Made by a program: the position numbers and the translations under genes. From positions 62,001 to 126,000 of the forward strand of contig QNQO01001163.1 of the NCBI GenBank assembly GCA_003290165.1: a stretch of DNA of 64,000 bases, given 5' to 3'. The notes below the pieces were generated by a model. The model did not search any database. It had not been told where the DNA came from and worked only from the letters and a program-made list of their open reading frames with translations. Below, one piece after another: positions 45,001-54,855 of the stretch. The stretch is from Berberis thunbergii (lineage: Eukaryota; Streptophyta; Magnoliopsida; Ranunculales; Berberidaceae). The first letter of the stretch is position 1. Each line of letters opens with the position of its first letter.

Positions 45001-45740
45001 ATGAAAACAATATTCTTCGTTACATACTTGGCGTCTCTATTGCACGTTTTTCATTTTGCCTTGTCGTCTTACTTTTGCACAGGTTGGCTGAATCAACATC
45101 ACGTTGTCTGGTAAGTCTGTGATAGAGAACTTGACCGCTTTGTATTGTGAATGACTCGGGATCATTATTGCATAGTTATGTCCGATAGCGGGCATGTTGT
45201 GAACAATTTAACTCGAGGTTAAGTCACCCGCGTTCTGTCCTGTCCCATAGGTAAGCTGCTTGAGCTTTTTTTTGTTTTTCTAACTGGTCAGTTGTAGCTG
45301 TTGCCGCGGGCAAGTTGTGGAGGCCGAAAGTACATGAGCAATCGCAATGACTCAGGTGTCATAAGCTCGGGTTGGAGTCCTAATTACCTTTCATCTGAGC
45401 ACCAGTTAGAATGTCAATCCATTTGAGCTTGAAGGTTCTGACTAAGTTCAGCTAAACTCATATTAGTGTCCATTGTCCTGGGGAAAGCAAAGGTCAAGTG
45501 GAGAGCTGTTTGAGATTCCCATCTTCTGAATCGTTTATGACTAGGTAGAGAAATTTATAGATTCGGGGAGTAAAGGTTTGGTAACCAAGCTGAAGAGCAA
45601 TGGTCCCGTGGCAAGCCGTTGGAATAAGTTCGGGACTGACAAGGCTCCCACCTTTCGAATCGTGTATGACCAAGCAAAGTACGTTACGGATTTGGGAAGT
45701 AAAAGTTTTGGTGATCAGGCTGAAGAGCAGTGGTCTCATG
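45001..45740. other. Spacer between the antisense gene and tandem array
   Basis: There is no recognisable domain. Two stretches around 45520-45610 and 45650-45730 are related (GATTCGGGGAGTAAAGGTTTGG versus GATTTGGGAAGTAAAAGTTTTG), a diverged ~130-bp duplication. Both carry GCAAGCCG words that also open the tandem array. Confidence 0.5.
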
Positions 45741-45744
45741 GCAA

Positions 45745-48430
45745 GCCGCCGCGACCCGCATGAAGCGGATTAGGCTTTGGAAACCAGAAGCCATTGTCAC
45801 ATCTACAAGAGGGACGCATTTTTATAACACTTTCTGCTTGACTTTTAAATTTCCCAGCCCGACCACATACAAGAATAAGATATCTAGGGTTTCCCTCATC
45901 GTCCTTTTCAGTTGACCTTACTCTCACTGGAAATCCCTTTTTATTACCATAATCAAGATAATATGACTGATACTCATCAATGTTGTTAAATTCCATCCCT
46001 ACGAAAGGCTCTTTTATCGACTCTACAAATTCAAAATTTTCCATACATTCGCTATTTTCTAATGTATCCATCCCTGAAAATATGACAAATTGAACAGATA
46101 ATTGATGGAAAATTAGCATCTGAACTGATCTAACATAAAAAAATAACAAAGCACAAGTAATTTCCATAACCATAATCCTTTCCTTTGCCGCGAACTAACT
46201 AAGCTTACCAAGCTAATTTGGCAATCATCGTCTGCTTTGAGAGCAATGATCCCTTGACGAGTCATTGTCATTAGTGGACAAGCGCTCATCAACAGACAAA
46301 CACTAACTAGACTCTGACTTCTTCAGACATCGTGACCCACGCGGAGTGGATTAGGCTTTCAGCATCAGAAGCCGTCACCATCAATCGCAAATTGACTAAG
46401 CTCAACTGGCTAATTCGGCGATCATCGTCTGCATTGAGAGCAAGGATCCCTTGGCGAGTCGTCTTCATCAGGGGACAAGCACTGACTAGACTCCCACTTC
46501 CTCAGCCGTCGTGACCCACGCAAAGTGGATTAAGCTTTGGGCACCAGAAGTTGTCGTCATCAATCGCGAATTGATTAAGCTTACCTAGCTAATTCGGCGA
46601 TCATCGTCTGCTTTGAGAGCAACGATCTCTTGGTTAGTCGTTGTCATTAGTGGACAAGCGTTGACTAAACTCCCACTTCCTCATCCGTCGTGACCCGTGC
46701 GGAGCGGATTATGCTTTGCGAACCAGAAGCCTTCGTCATCAGTCACGAACTAACTAAGCTTATTTGGCCAATTTGGCAATCATCGTGTGCATTGAAAGCA
46801 ATGATCCCTTGGTGAGTCATCATCATCAACAGACAAGCACTAACTAGACTCTGACTTCCTCAGCCGTCGTGACTCGTGCGGAGTGGATGAGGCTTTCGAC
46901 ATCGTAAGCCGTCATCATCAATCGCGAATTGACTAAGCTCATCTGGCTAATTCGGCGATCATCATCTACATTGAAAGCAATGATCCCTTAGCGAGTCGCC
47001 ATCATCAGCGGACAAGTACTGTCTAGACTCCCACTTCCTCAACCGCCATGACCCGCATGGAGCGGATTAGCCTTTGGGATTTGGAAGTCGTCATCAGTCG
47101 CGAACTAAATAAGCTTACCTGGCTAATTCGGTGATCATCGTCTACATTGAGAGTAATGATCCCTTGGCGAGTCGTCGTCATTAGCGGTCAAGCACTGACT
47201 AGACTCTCACTTCCTCAGCCGTCGTGACCCGCATGGAGCACTGTAAGCTTTGGGTACCAGAAGCCATCGTCATCAATCGTGAACTGACTAATCTTACCTG
47301 GCTAATTCGGTGATTATCATCAGCATTGAGAGCAATGATCCCTTGGCAGTCATTGTCATCAACGGACAAACACTGACTAGACTCCCACTTCTTCGGCCGT
47401 CATGATTTGCATGGAGCGGATTTGGATTTGGGCAACAAAAGCCGTTGTCATCAGTCGTGAAATGACTAAGCTTACCTTGGTAATTTGGGGATCATCGTCT
47501 GCATTGAGAGCAATGATCCCTTGAAGAATAGTCGTCATCAGTGGACAAGCGCTGACTAGACTCCCACTTCTTCAGCCATCTTGACCTGCGCGGAGCGATA
47601 TAGGCTTGGGGCACCAGAAGTCGTCATCAGTCGCAAACTGACTAAGCTTACCTGGCTAATTCGGCGATCATCATTTGCATTGAGAGCAATGACCCTTGGC
47701 GAGTCATCGTCATCAGCGGACAAATGCTGACTAGACTCCCACTTCCTCCATCGTCGTGACCCGTGCGGAGCGGATTAGGCTTTGGGCACCAGAAGCCTTC
47801 ATCATCAATCGCGAACTAACTAAGCTCACCTGGCTAATTTGGTGATCATCGTCTGCATTGAAAGCAAGGATCCCTTGGCGAGTCGTCGTCATCAGTGGAT
47901 AAGCACTGACTAGACTCCCACTTCTTCAACCGTAGTGACCAATGCAGAGCGGATTAGGCTTTGGGCACCAGAATTCGTCGTCATCAGTCGCAAACTGACT
48001 AACCTTACCTGGCTAATTCGATGATCATCGTTTCCATTGAGAGCAATGATCATTTAACGAGTCATCGTCATCAGTGGAGAAGCGCTGACTAGACTCCCAC
48101 TTCCTCAGCTATCGTGACCCGCACGAAGTGGATTAGGCTTTCGGCACGAGAAGTTATCATCATCAGTCGTGAATTGACTAAGGTTACCTAGCTAACTCGA
48201 CGATCATCGTCTGCATTAACAGCAATGATCCCTTGGCGAGTCGTTGTCATCAGCGGACAAACATTGACTAGACTCCCATTTTCTCAGTCGTCGTGACGCG
48301 CATGAAGCGGATTAGGCTTTGGCACCAGAAGTCCTCGTCATCAGTCGTGAACTGACTAAGCTTACCTGGCTAATTCGGCGATCCTCGTCTGCATTGAAAA
48401 ATGCTGACTAGACTCCCACTTCCTCAGCCA
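45745..48430. repeat. ~179-bp tandem array inside the LTR element, about 12 units
   Basis: The landmark ACTAGACTCCCACTTCCTCA recurs at 46306, 46485, 46664, 46843, 47022, 47198, 47376, 47555 and 47730 and onward to 48407, spacings 175-179 bp. Each unit holds CGATCATCGTCTGCATTGAG, GATCCCTTGGCGAGTC and GGATTAGGCTTTGGGCACCA. The first unit is split by a FAR1-coding insert (45800-46188). Unit length near 180 bp resembles plant satellites, some of which arise from arrays inside gypsy elements. No unit has a lasting open frame. Confidence 0.92.
45800..46188 (-). pseudogene. FAR1-type DNA-binding domain fragment embedded in the tandem array
   Basis: On the minus strand an open frame from ATG 46072 reads EPFVGMEFNNIDEYQSYYLD, then YGNKKGFPVR and VCGRAGKFKSQAES. 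This is the N-terminal FAR1 zinc-binding domain found in FHY3/FAR1 light-signalling factors and in FAR1-like transposase relatives. The flanks, CCAGAAGCCATTGTCAC and CGCGAACTAACTAAGC, are consecutive parts of one 179-bp repeat unit, so the ~390-bp fragment was inserted into the array. The coding end degrades at PSCRCDNGFW. No terminal inverted repeats of a Mutator element are evident. Confidence 0.85.
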
Positions 48431-50150
48431 TCGATGCATGTGCTAACCGGACTAGGCGCCAGGATGAGCCAGAAGCTATCGTCATCAGTTTTGGCTGAGT
48501 AAGCTTGTCTGGTTTGGATAGAGGTTTCACCTACTGGGGGCATGCAAATCTACTCCATCCGCACGTTGCATGGAGTGGATGAAATTACCTTAATTCAGCT
48601 GGTGATCTAAAGGTATAATTTGTATGTCAAGGTTGACTAGGATCTCTAGCACTCATGCCAAGCACGTGAAAAAGTGTTGTTTGAATGATATGCTTAGCCC
48701 ATGGGCCCGCAGAGGAAGGGATTTGGTTTACCTGCATGGTGCGTGGCGTGTACGGCGTAGATTGCACGGTGACACACATACTGCGTAGGCTGCGTGACGG
48801 TTGAGTATCAGTTACTCCCCCTCAATTGATGGGGTTGTGCGCAGTGCCCTTAATTGATTGACATTGTCTTTGTAGTTTCCTTGGAAATCGTCATCTTCTA
48901 GTTTCTCGTACGGTATTCAATGTTTGGTAGTTAATGCTTGAATGCTCGCTTGGTGAACCATCATGTGTATATAATGGTGTTTTCCAATCGTTGTAGGCAC
49001 TATCTTTCATAGCGCTTTTCTTTTGTAATGTTCTTTCTTGAATAAGATGTTTTTGGTTTTCGAAAGGCTAAGGAAAAGTTTTGGGCTTTCTGAAAGCTGA
49101 AGTTGATTCTCCATCTATAGAGTCTCCGAATGTTCTGACATTTTTACCGATCAGGCATAGAGATAGTTGTTGTTATGCATGGTCATCGGATATGGGTGGG
49201 CACGTTGTTATCCGCTGGGGTCTTGTCATTTCTTCTCATATTTCGGAGAAGTAGTACAGATTTCCTACCAATGGGGATGCCTTGGTGTTACATTGTAACA
49301 CTCTTTTCTTCGTGTGCTCGAATCCCGCAGCTAACTACTGACTGATCGAATTGTTAGTTGACGTGTAATGTCTCATGAAGAAATCAGTAGCCCGTTGCAA
49401 GGTCTACATTATTGTAAGGAGAGTGTATCCTCGGAGTGATGTGATGGAGCACTTGACGGCTCAGTCCTTTCAATCCCCTCTCACACTTCGCTATTGTCTT
49501 TGGAAGGGGTCGAGCTCTCCCATTCTCTTACCTTTGTTGCTACTTGTAGATTGCTCGCATCTGAGGGTTTGAAAGTATTTAGCGGACGCTGTCCATAGCA
49601 TAATTGTCCAAGTGACTCTTTTACTTTAGTTCGCATTGTATTCAGACGCTTATAGTGTTCAGTCTTTGTATTCCGCCTCAGGGCGCTCACAATATATAGC
49701 CTTTTGTATCTGCCAAAAGGTGCTTGTTGTTACTTCTTTCCGATAACCAATAGAGTTTGTTTCTCGTAGTTCTTCCTTTATTTCTTAATTGATTGTGAAT
49801 CACATAAGCTTTTTAAGAACTAAAACTCAATATTGACTATGGAAAGGGAAACAAACAACTTAAAGAAAACTAATTGTTGACGAAGACAATTCGATCCTAG
49901 CCTTGAAGTGAATTCAGGTTACTCTCGCGGATCATTTAAAGGATTGTCAAGGCGTTACATAGGTCATTGAAGAATACACCTTGCAGAGGGGCAGATCTCC
50001 ACGCCGACGGAATGTTGAGGGGATGTGTTTTCGCTTGCCATGGCCTTTACGACTCGCTGGGCAAAAGAGCTGATTGCTCTTGTACCACTTTTAAATGATG
50101 TCTCTATCGTCTTTTTGCCTTGTACTGGTTCAGACTGCTCAGCATGATGT
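48431..50150. other. Non-coding interior of the LTR element between array and gag
   Basis: Open frames are short and lack motifs. A purine/pyrimidine-mixed region 48780-49740 has no repeats I can see. No protease, reverse transcriptase, RNase H or integrase motif appears on either strand, so this is not a decayed pol at recognisable distance. Confidence 0.55.
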
Positions 50151-50158
50151 AGATGAAT

Positions 50159-50969
50159 CTAGGAGCACTCTATCTTTTTTAGTACGACGTAGTGGCAGAC
50201 TCGTGCCGTTGGTTGCACTCGACTTATGGTTCCTTTGGAAGGCTTCATGTCGCCTTCAGTTTCCCTTTTAGCAATCTTTGGCTCCTCTAGAGTGATGTGT
50301 CTCTGGCCGCTTTTGAGGAGCTCCGCCATATTAAAAGGTGGCTCCAAGGTGAGGTCCTCGAAAAACTTTCCCTTTCTGAGGCCTGCAATGAAAGTTGTCA
50401 CGGCTGTATTGTCGCTGCACCCGTCGATGAGGGTCAGCTCGTTGTGTAAGCACGTGACATACTCTCGAAGCGTCTCGCCAGACCTTTGCCTTAGAGAGAG
50501 TATGTAGTGCGGGCCATTTTCTGAAATGCTGGCTTCCGACGAAGCAAGTCAGGAATTCCTTCGCAAGTGTTTTGAAAGAATCAATTAACTTCGGTGGAAG
50601 GTTTTGGAACCACGTTAATGCAAGGCCCTTTCGACTGGTAGGAAATGTTCTGCACATGAGAGATTCAGATCCTTCCTTGAAAGCCATTACATGCTGGTAG
50701 TGGAGTAGATGATCGAAGGGATCAGTGGTCCCATCGTAGGAATCTAGCTTCGGGGGAGTGAACTTCCTTGGGAGGGCCTCATTCATTATCTGGTCTTCGT
50801 ATGGCAGGACAAAAAAGCGATATAGGACGTCAGGATCATGAGAAAGGGATTCCCAGAGACCGAACCTCTCTGTCCTGGCGGCTAGATCAGCATTAGCCAC
50901 ACAACCTCCCTTAGTCCAATAGGAACTGGCGAGGGTCTGGCTTTCTTGCGCTTGCTCCTTATCATCCAC
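50159..50969 (-). pseudogene. gag of the LTR element (Retrotrans_gag domain)
   Basis: From ATG 50969 the minus strand encodes MDDKEQAQESQTLAS, then PPKLDSYDGTTDPFDHLLHY, LMCRTFPTSRKGLALTWFQN and LIDSFKTLAKEFLTCFVGSQ. This is the standard plant Ty3/gypsy Retrotrans_gag order. After a frameshift near 50500 it continues as TTFIAGLRKGKFFEDLTLEP and NMAELLKSGQRHITLEE. Gag would form the virus-like particle core of the retrotransposon. No CCHC zinc knuckle or protease follows. Confidence 0.88.
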
Positions 50970-51285
50970 TAAAGTGGAGGTCCATGTTGTTCCTAGTCCC
51001 CATCAACAACGGGTATATTTTGTATTGTGAGTGTCTCCACCGCCTTGACAACCTATTGTATTTGAGATGTCAGCACCTCAATTTTTTGGTTTGCCCTTGG
51101 TGCAGGGGAGTGGGTAGGGTGCTCGTGCATGGCGGGAATTGGTAGCCGAAGCGTTGGATGTGTCCTCTGGGTCGTTGTTGCGTGACCTAGTGGTCACCAT
51201 CTCTTTGGAATTTCGTAGGAGATGACGCTTAGTGTAAAATTAAGAACTATGTCGTCCCCACGGACGACGTCAAATTGATGCCGTC

Positions 51286-51967
51286 ATTTTTCGCTCCCTA
51301 TTCCCGCTTACTTGTTTGACCTGCACAAATAGCACACGTGAGTCACAGACCACCGTGGGGTGGCCGATGACACTCCTATGCTAAAGTCAAACAAGGTTCT
51401 GAGAAAAATGTAATGATGTAACAGGGAATTTGTAGTGTACATTAGCTTACCAACCGCGTGTCTTATTTATAGTGCAAGAAATTCTGGTTTAATCAGGCCA
51501 TCGTAGGCGTAAATATGGAGGAGATCTTCGTGGAGACCCATTTCTTATTAGGAGTTGTGCTGTAGGAGGGAAGTTCCTTTTTAATAAAAAAAAAAAAAAA
51601 CATCCTTGCTCCTAGATACGCGGGAGATAGTTCCCAATCCGAGAACACTTTGTGGAAGGGAGTTTCCCTATGTGGAAGATACTCTGGAGTTCGCTTCCTA
51701 GTTGGAAGAAGAGAGTAGCTATGGTTCCCCGTCCGAAGCAGATCCTTGAGATACTTGCCTGAAAAGGGCTTACGGGTATCGTGGATAGTTGTGAGACGTT
51801 TGGGCTTAGCATGCTATGAGAGTCTGGGTTCCCTTGGCGGACTGAAGTTGAGCGGGCTTAGATACGCTTCGGCTGGATCTATATTGGGCTGATGCTTGGG
51901 CCCGTATTTCCGAGATCATCATGACACGTGTTCGGCTCAGGAGTTTGACCATTTTGATGTATCATCA
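51286..51967 (-). repeat. Right LTR of the 10.4-kb element (5' LTR)
   Basis: 682 bp, starting TGATGCCGTCATTTTTCGC and ending TGTATCATCA. It is longer than the left LTR because of an A-run (51585-51600) and about 45 extra bases near 51770 (CTTACGGGTATCGTGG). The inward side has the primer-site-like GTCCCCACGGACGACGTC (51265-51282). Confidence 0.92.
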
Positions 51968-53700
51968 AATAATAAACAAAGTTTTCCATATGTCCCAATC
52001 TAAGATGCCACACATTACTTTTGACGGTCACATGGTAGGTTGAAGAAGAACGAAGATGTGGAGCGAGATGGTTTAGATCGAAATAGTACAAGTTTTCATG
52101 CCTTATACCAAAGCCAATCATCTTCTACATGAGCAAGTCTTGTATGTAACAAAATGCAGGAAAAAAAACAAACAAGACATTATAGGGAATCAGTAAGGTG
52201 TGGTATGAGCAAAGCGTTGAAATTGAAAGAATGAACACTGAACATCGTAAGGCGAAAGATATCATTAAATTGTATAGTGCTTACTGAAGAGATTGGCGTT
52301 TTATCCCCAGTAGGTAACCCAACTGGTGGAAGAAAAGTGTGTGAACGAGTGGTAAAAAGATTAGGAGAGTGTGTAATATGGTCGATAACGCCACTATCTA
52401 TGATCTAGACATCTGGTGAACCCGTTTCAGCGTGAAAACTAGAACAAGAAATAGATTTCAGACCTGCAAAATTTGTTTGGGTTGGATTAGCGTCCTCCTT
52501 ACCAACAACATCGATAATTTTCTTACATTGGTCAAGAATGAAGTGGGCGTTTTGGACTGTAGATGATGAGTGGGTTGTGCTGGTAACTGGACGTTGTTGG
52601 TAGATGGTTGATGTCGAGGACCAGATTGGTTCTCCCTTGATATGTACAACCGCTGCCATTGTATAGTGGTGGAGTTAAAGGTGGCTTCCTATTATGCCAC
52701 TTGTGTCTAGGAGGAAAAGCTTTGATGAAATAACAATTTTCCACAATTTGCGTGTCTCCATAACAGTAAACACAATATTTGGGCTCTCCTTGGTTCTGTG
52801 ACATGCTGCCATTATTGGTGTTTGCCTTGCAACGTTGTCCAGAGTATAGTCGATATGAAGGTGTTTGCCTTGCAGTGTTGTCCTTCCTCCTGTTGTTATC
52901 AAAAGTATAGCCATGATCTCGCTAGTACCAGTGGAAACAGTAGCAACTTGGCACTGTTTTTCATCTTGAAAGAGGAGATTGTAGGTTTTCTGACTAGTGG
53001 GTAGCGACGTCATTAGCAATATGTTGCTTCAAGTGCCTGCATAGGACTCATCGTCCCATTAGAAGCTACATTAAGTCGACTTTCTTTACAATCGATGACT
53101 AATTTTGTCACACCCCAAGGTTTTCTATATGGGCGTTTATCGATGTTGTTGTAGGATGACAGTTCTTCCCAATAACTTTTTAGTTTTGTGTAATAGGAGG
53201 TAATGGAAATTTGTCCTTTGTTAAGGTAGCAATCTCTCTTTCTAGTTGAAAGATTTGGTGTAAACTGAAGCTCGAGAATCTCTTTTCCAGATCCGTCCAG
53301 CGTTCATGCACTGAATCGATGTAGATGACGTTCTCACAATCTCAGGTTCCAATGAATTGATGATCCACGATAGAACCATATCATTGCATCTTTTCCAGCG
53401 GTTGAAATTAGCAGGTTTGATCAGCTCCGATGGCGGCTCAAGTAAATCATTATAAACCAATTTTGTTTTTCATGCTTAGGGTTATTTTGATATGCCGGCT
53501 GCAGTTGCCATAGTTGTCGGTGGAAAGGAGTGTCTTCACAAGGACTACTCTAGGATGATCCGATTGATGTAGGTAATAAATGGGGTTGAGGTTTGATTGA
53601 CCATCAGTAGGTTAAACTTGATTGGCCATTTTTGTCCAACCATGGTAGGTGAATGAAGATAGGGTGGAGATGCAGGACCGCTTTGATACCATATAAAGTC
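51968..53700 (-). mobile_element. Copia retrotransposon, gag to GAG-pre-integrase part (minus strand)
   Basis: A primer-binding site, TGGTATCAAAGC (53691-53680, minus), matches initiator methionine tRNA. Then a gag start near 53640 leads to LIKPANFNRWKRCNDMVLSW and SWIINSLEPEIV (Copia gag). Next come a degenerate zinc knuckle (YCVYCYGDTQIVENCY, 52790-52740) and VWHLRLGHMENF, the GAG-pre-integrase motif (52010-51970). Numerous stops and frameshifts are present. The continuation, CDFCPLAKQTRFL, lies at about 41530 on the other side of the LTR element. Confidence 0.85.
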
Positions 53701-53889
53701 TGTATATGAGAAATTTAATTCATTGAATCGATCTGATAATGATACGGAGGTGTCCTTTTAAAAGGCTAATAAAACAATCTAGATCAGATGGTTTAGCTAT
53801 TATCAAATATTAGTTTCCTAAACTATTGTTATTGCATCTTCCTTATTAAATACATATAAATTACAAGAATTAATTGCAACGATTATGCA
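53701..53889 (-). repeat. Short 5' LTR of the Copia element (approximate bounds)
   Basis: Outward of the primer-binding site the sequence is AT-rich, with TATTAAATACATATAAATTA as a possible promoter box. On the minus strand it would start TGCATAATCG at 53889. The inner end lies 9 bp from the primer site. The partner LTR is outside the window, so bounds cannot be verified by comparison. Confidence 0.4.
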
Positions 53890-53894
53890 ACTGA

Positions 53895-54185
53895 TGGTGG
53901 TCGAATATCTTAGCAGATCTTGAAACTCGGTTTGCCCAATATCCCAAGTTCCACTTTGAAACCATCAATGATGGTCTTCCAGATCATACACGATCTTTTA
54001 GTGATCTAAGATACATGATGCATACTAGCCACACAATTGTGCTACAAACTTTTCGAAAATTGTTTGATGAGTGTGTGAAATCCTCCAAAGGCCCTCCCGT
54101 GACATGTATGATAACAGATGGGATATTGACCTTTACTATTAATGTAGTGAAAGAGCTGGGAATTTCATCATTTTTTTTTTCATAC
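53895..54185 (+). pseudogene. UDP-glycosyltransferase fragment (UGT85/UGT709-like N-terminal part)
   Basis: From about 53923 the plus strand reads LETRFAQYPKFHFETINDGL and PDHTRSFSDL, then RKLFDECVKSSKGPPVTCMI and TDGILTFTINVVKELGI. This is the acceptor-binding N-terminal half of family-1 plant glycosyltransferases (PPVTCIVSDG...F motif). The frame is open from the Copia edge to the stop at 54234, but the catalytic His and the C-terminal PSPG sugar-donor box are missing. It begins right at the Copia LTR, so the Copia element may have inserted into this gene or pseudogene. The upstream part would then be outside the window. Confidence 0.75.
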
Positions 54186-54239
54186 AAACAATATCTGTTG
54201 ATTCTTGGCTTACTATTGTATTCCCAAAGTAATTGACTC

Positions 54240-54841
54240 TAGTGAGCTTCCATTCGCAGGTAAGTTTACTAACTATAAACAATTATTTCCTTTTCTTTTC
54301 CACAGTCCATATACACTCTGTATTAGAGGATTGCTTGATAATTAATACTTATACTCTGTAGTATATTAGTGTATTTTCCGTGCCATTGAAACCATAGAAA
54401 GTGGGACATCGCAATAAGTTAAAACTTAGTTTAAATTTTAAATAATTAAGAAAAAAACACATTTTAAAACCGCGACAATTAATCCTCTCCAAACTTTAAT
54501 TTTTCAAAATAAGGAGTTCATGGTATTTGATTGAATGTGTCTTAATATTGAAAATACTTACGGCGTGAAGTGCATTAGATTATAGTTATTTTTTTTTGGA
54601 AAAATACATATGACGTGAAATACATATTTAAAATTGTAAGCGTTTGTATTATTGATTGGTGTTAAGATTTTATGCGTTTGTATTAGTTATTGGTTTCATT
54701 GGAAAGTTTTTCAAAATGCATTTCAATTGCACCAAGTTTACTAAAATTCGACAACTAAGTAGATAGTTATGATGATTTTCAATATAAAAAAAAAAACACA
54801 AATTTTCTCCCTCTGCAACATATGCATTCCACAAACTTTGT
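54240..54841. repeat. AT-rich repeat, copy 1 (possible Helitron-related), interrupted by the LINE
   Basis: It contains TATTAGTGTATTTTCCGTGC and AATGTGTCTTAATATTGAAA, then GACAACTAAGTAGATAGT and CATATGCATTCCACAAACTT. All of these recur in the same order at about 57540-57970. The AGTGTATTNCCCGTGC word resembles the 5' end of plant Helitrons. No coding content. Confidence 0.6.
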
Positions 54842-54855
54842 AACCTTTTAATTCA
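54842..54855. repeat. Target-site duplication of the LINE, left copy
   Basis: AACCTTTTAATTCA occurs here and again at 57190-57203, immediately after the poly(A) tail. A 14-bp duplication is typical of L1-type target-primed insertion. Confidence 0.92.

Larger units (their letters stand above)
41583..51967 (-). mobile_element. Complete LTR retrotransposon with gag but no pol (LARD-like, gypsy-type), 10.4 kb
   Basis: Two similar LTRs (41583-42218 and 51286-51967) start TGATG and end TATCATCA. The flanks are GATAA and AATAA, a 5-bp duplication with one change. On the minus strand a polypurine tract (CTCGGGGGGAGTAG) abuts the left LTR, and a GACGTCGTCCGTGGGGACGAC primer-site-like segment abuts the right LTR, so the element runs right to left. 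The interior has gag (50969-50159), no protease, reverse transcriptase or integrase, a tandem array, a FAR1 fragment and an antisense gene. Removing it rejoins the Copia GAG-pre-integrase reading, which confirms the boundaries. Confidence 0.9.
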
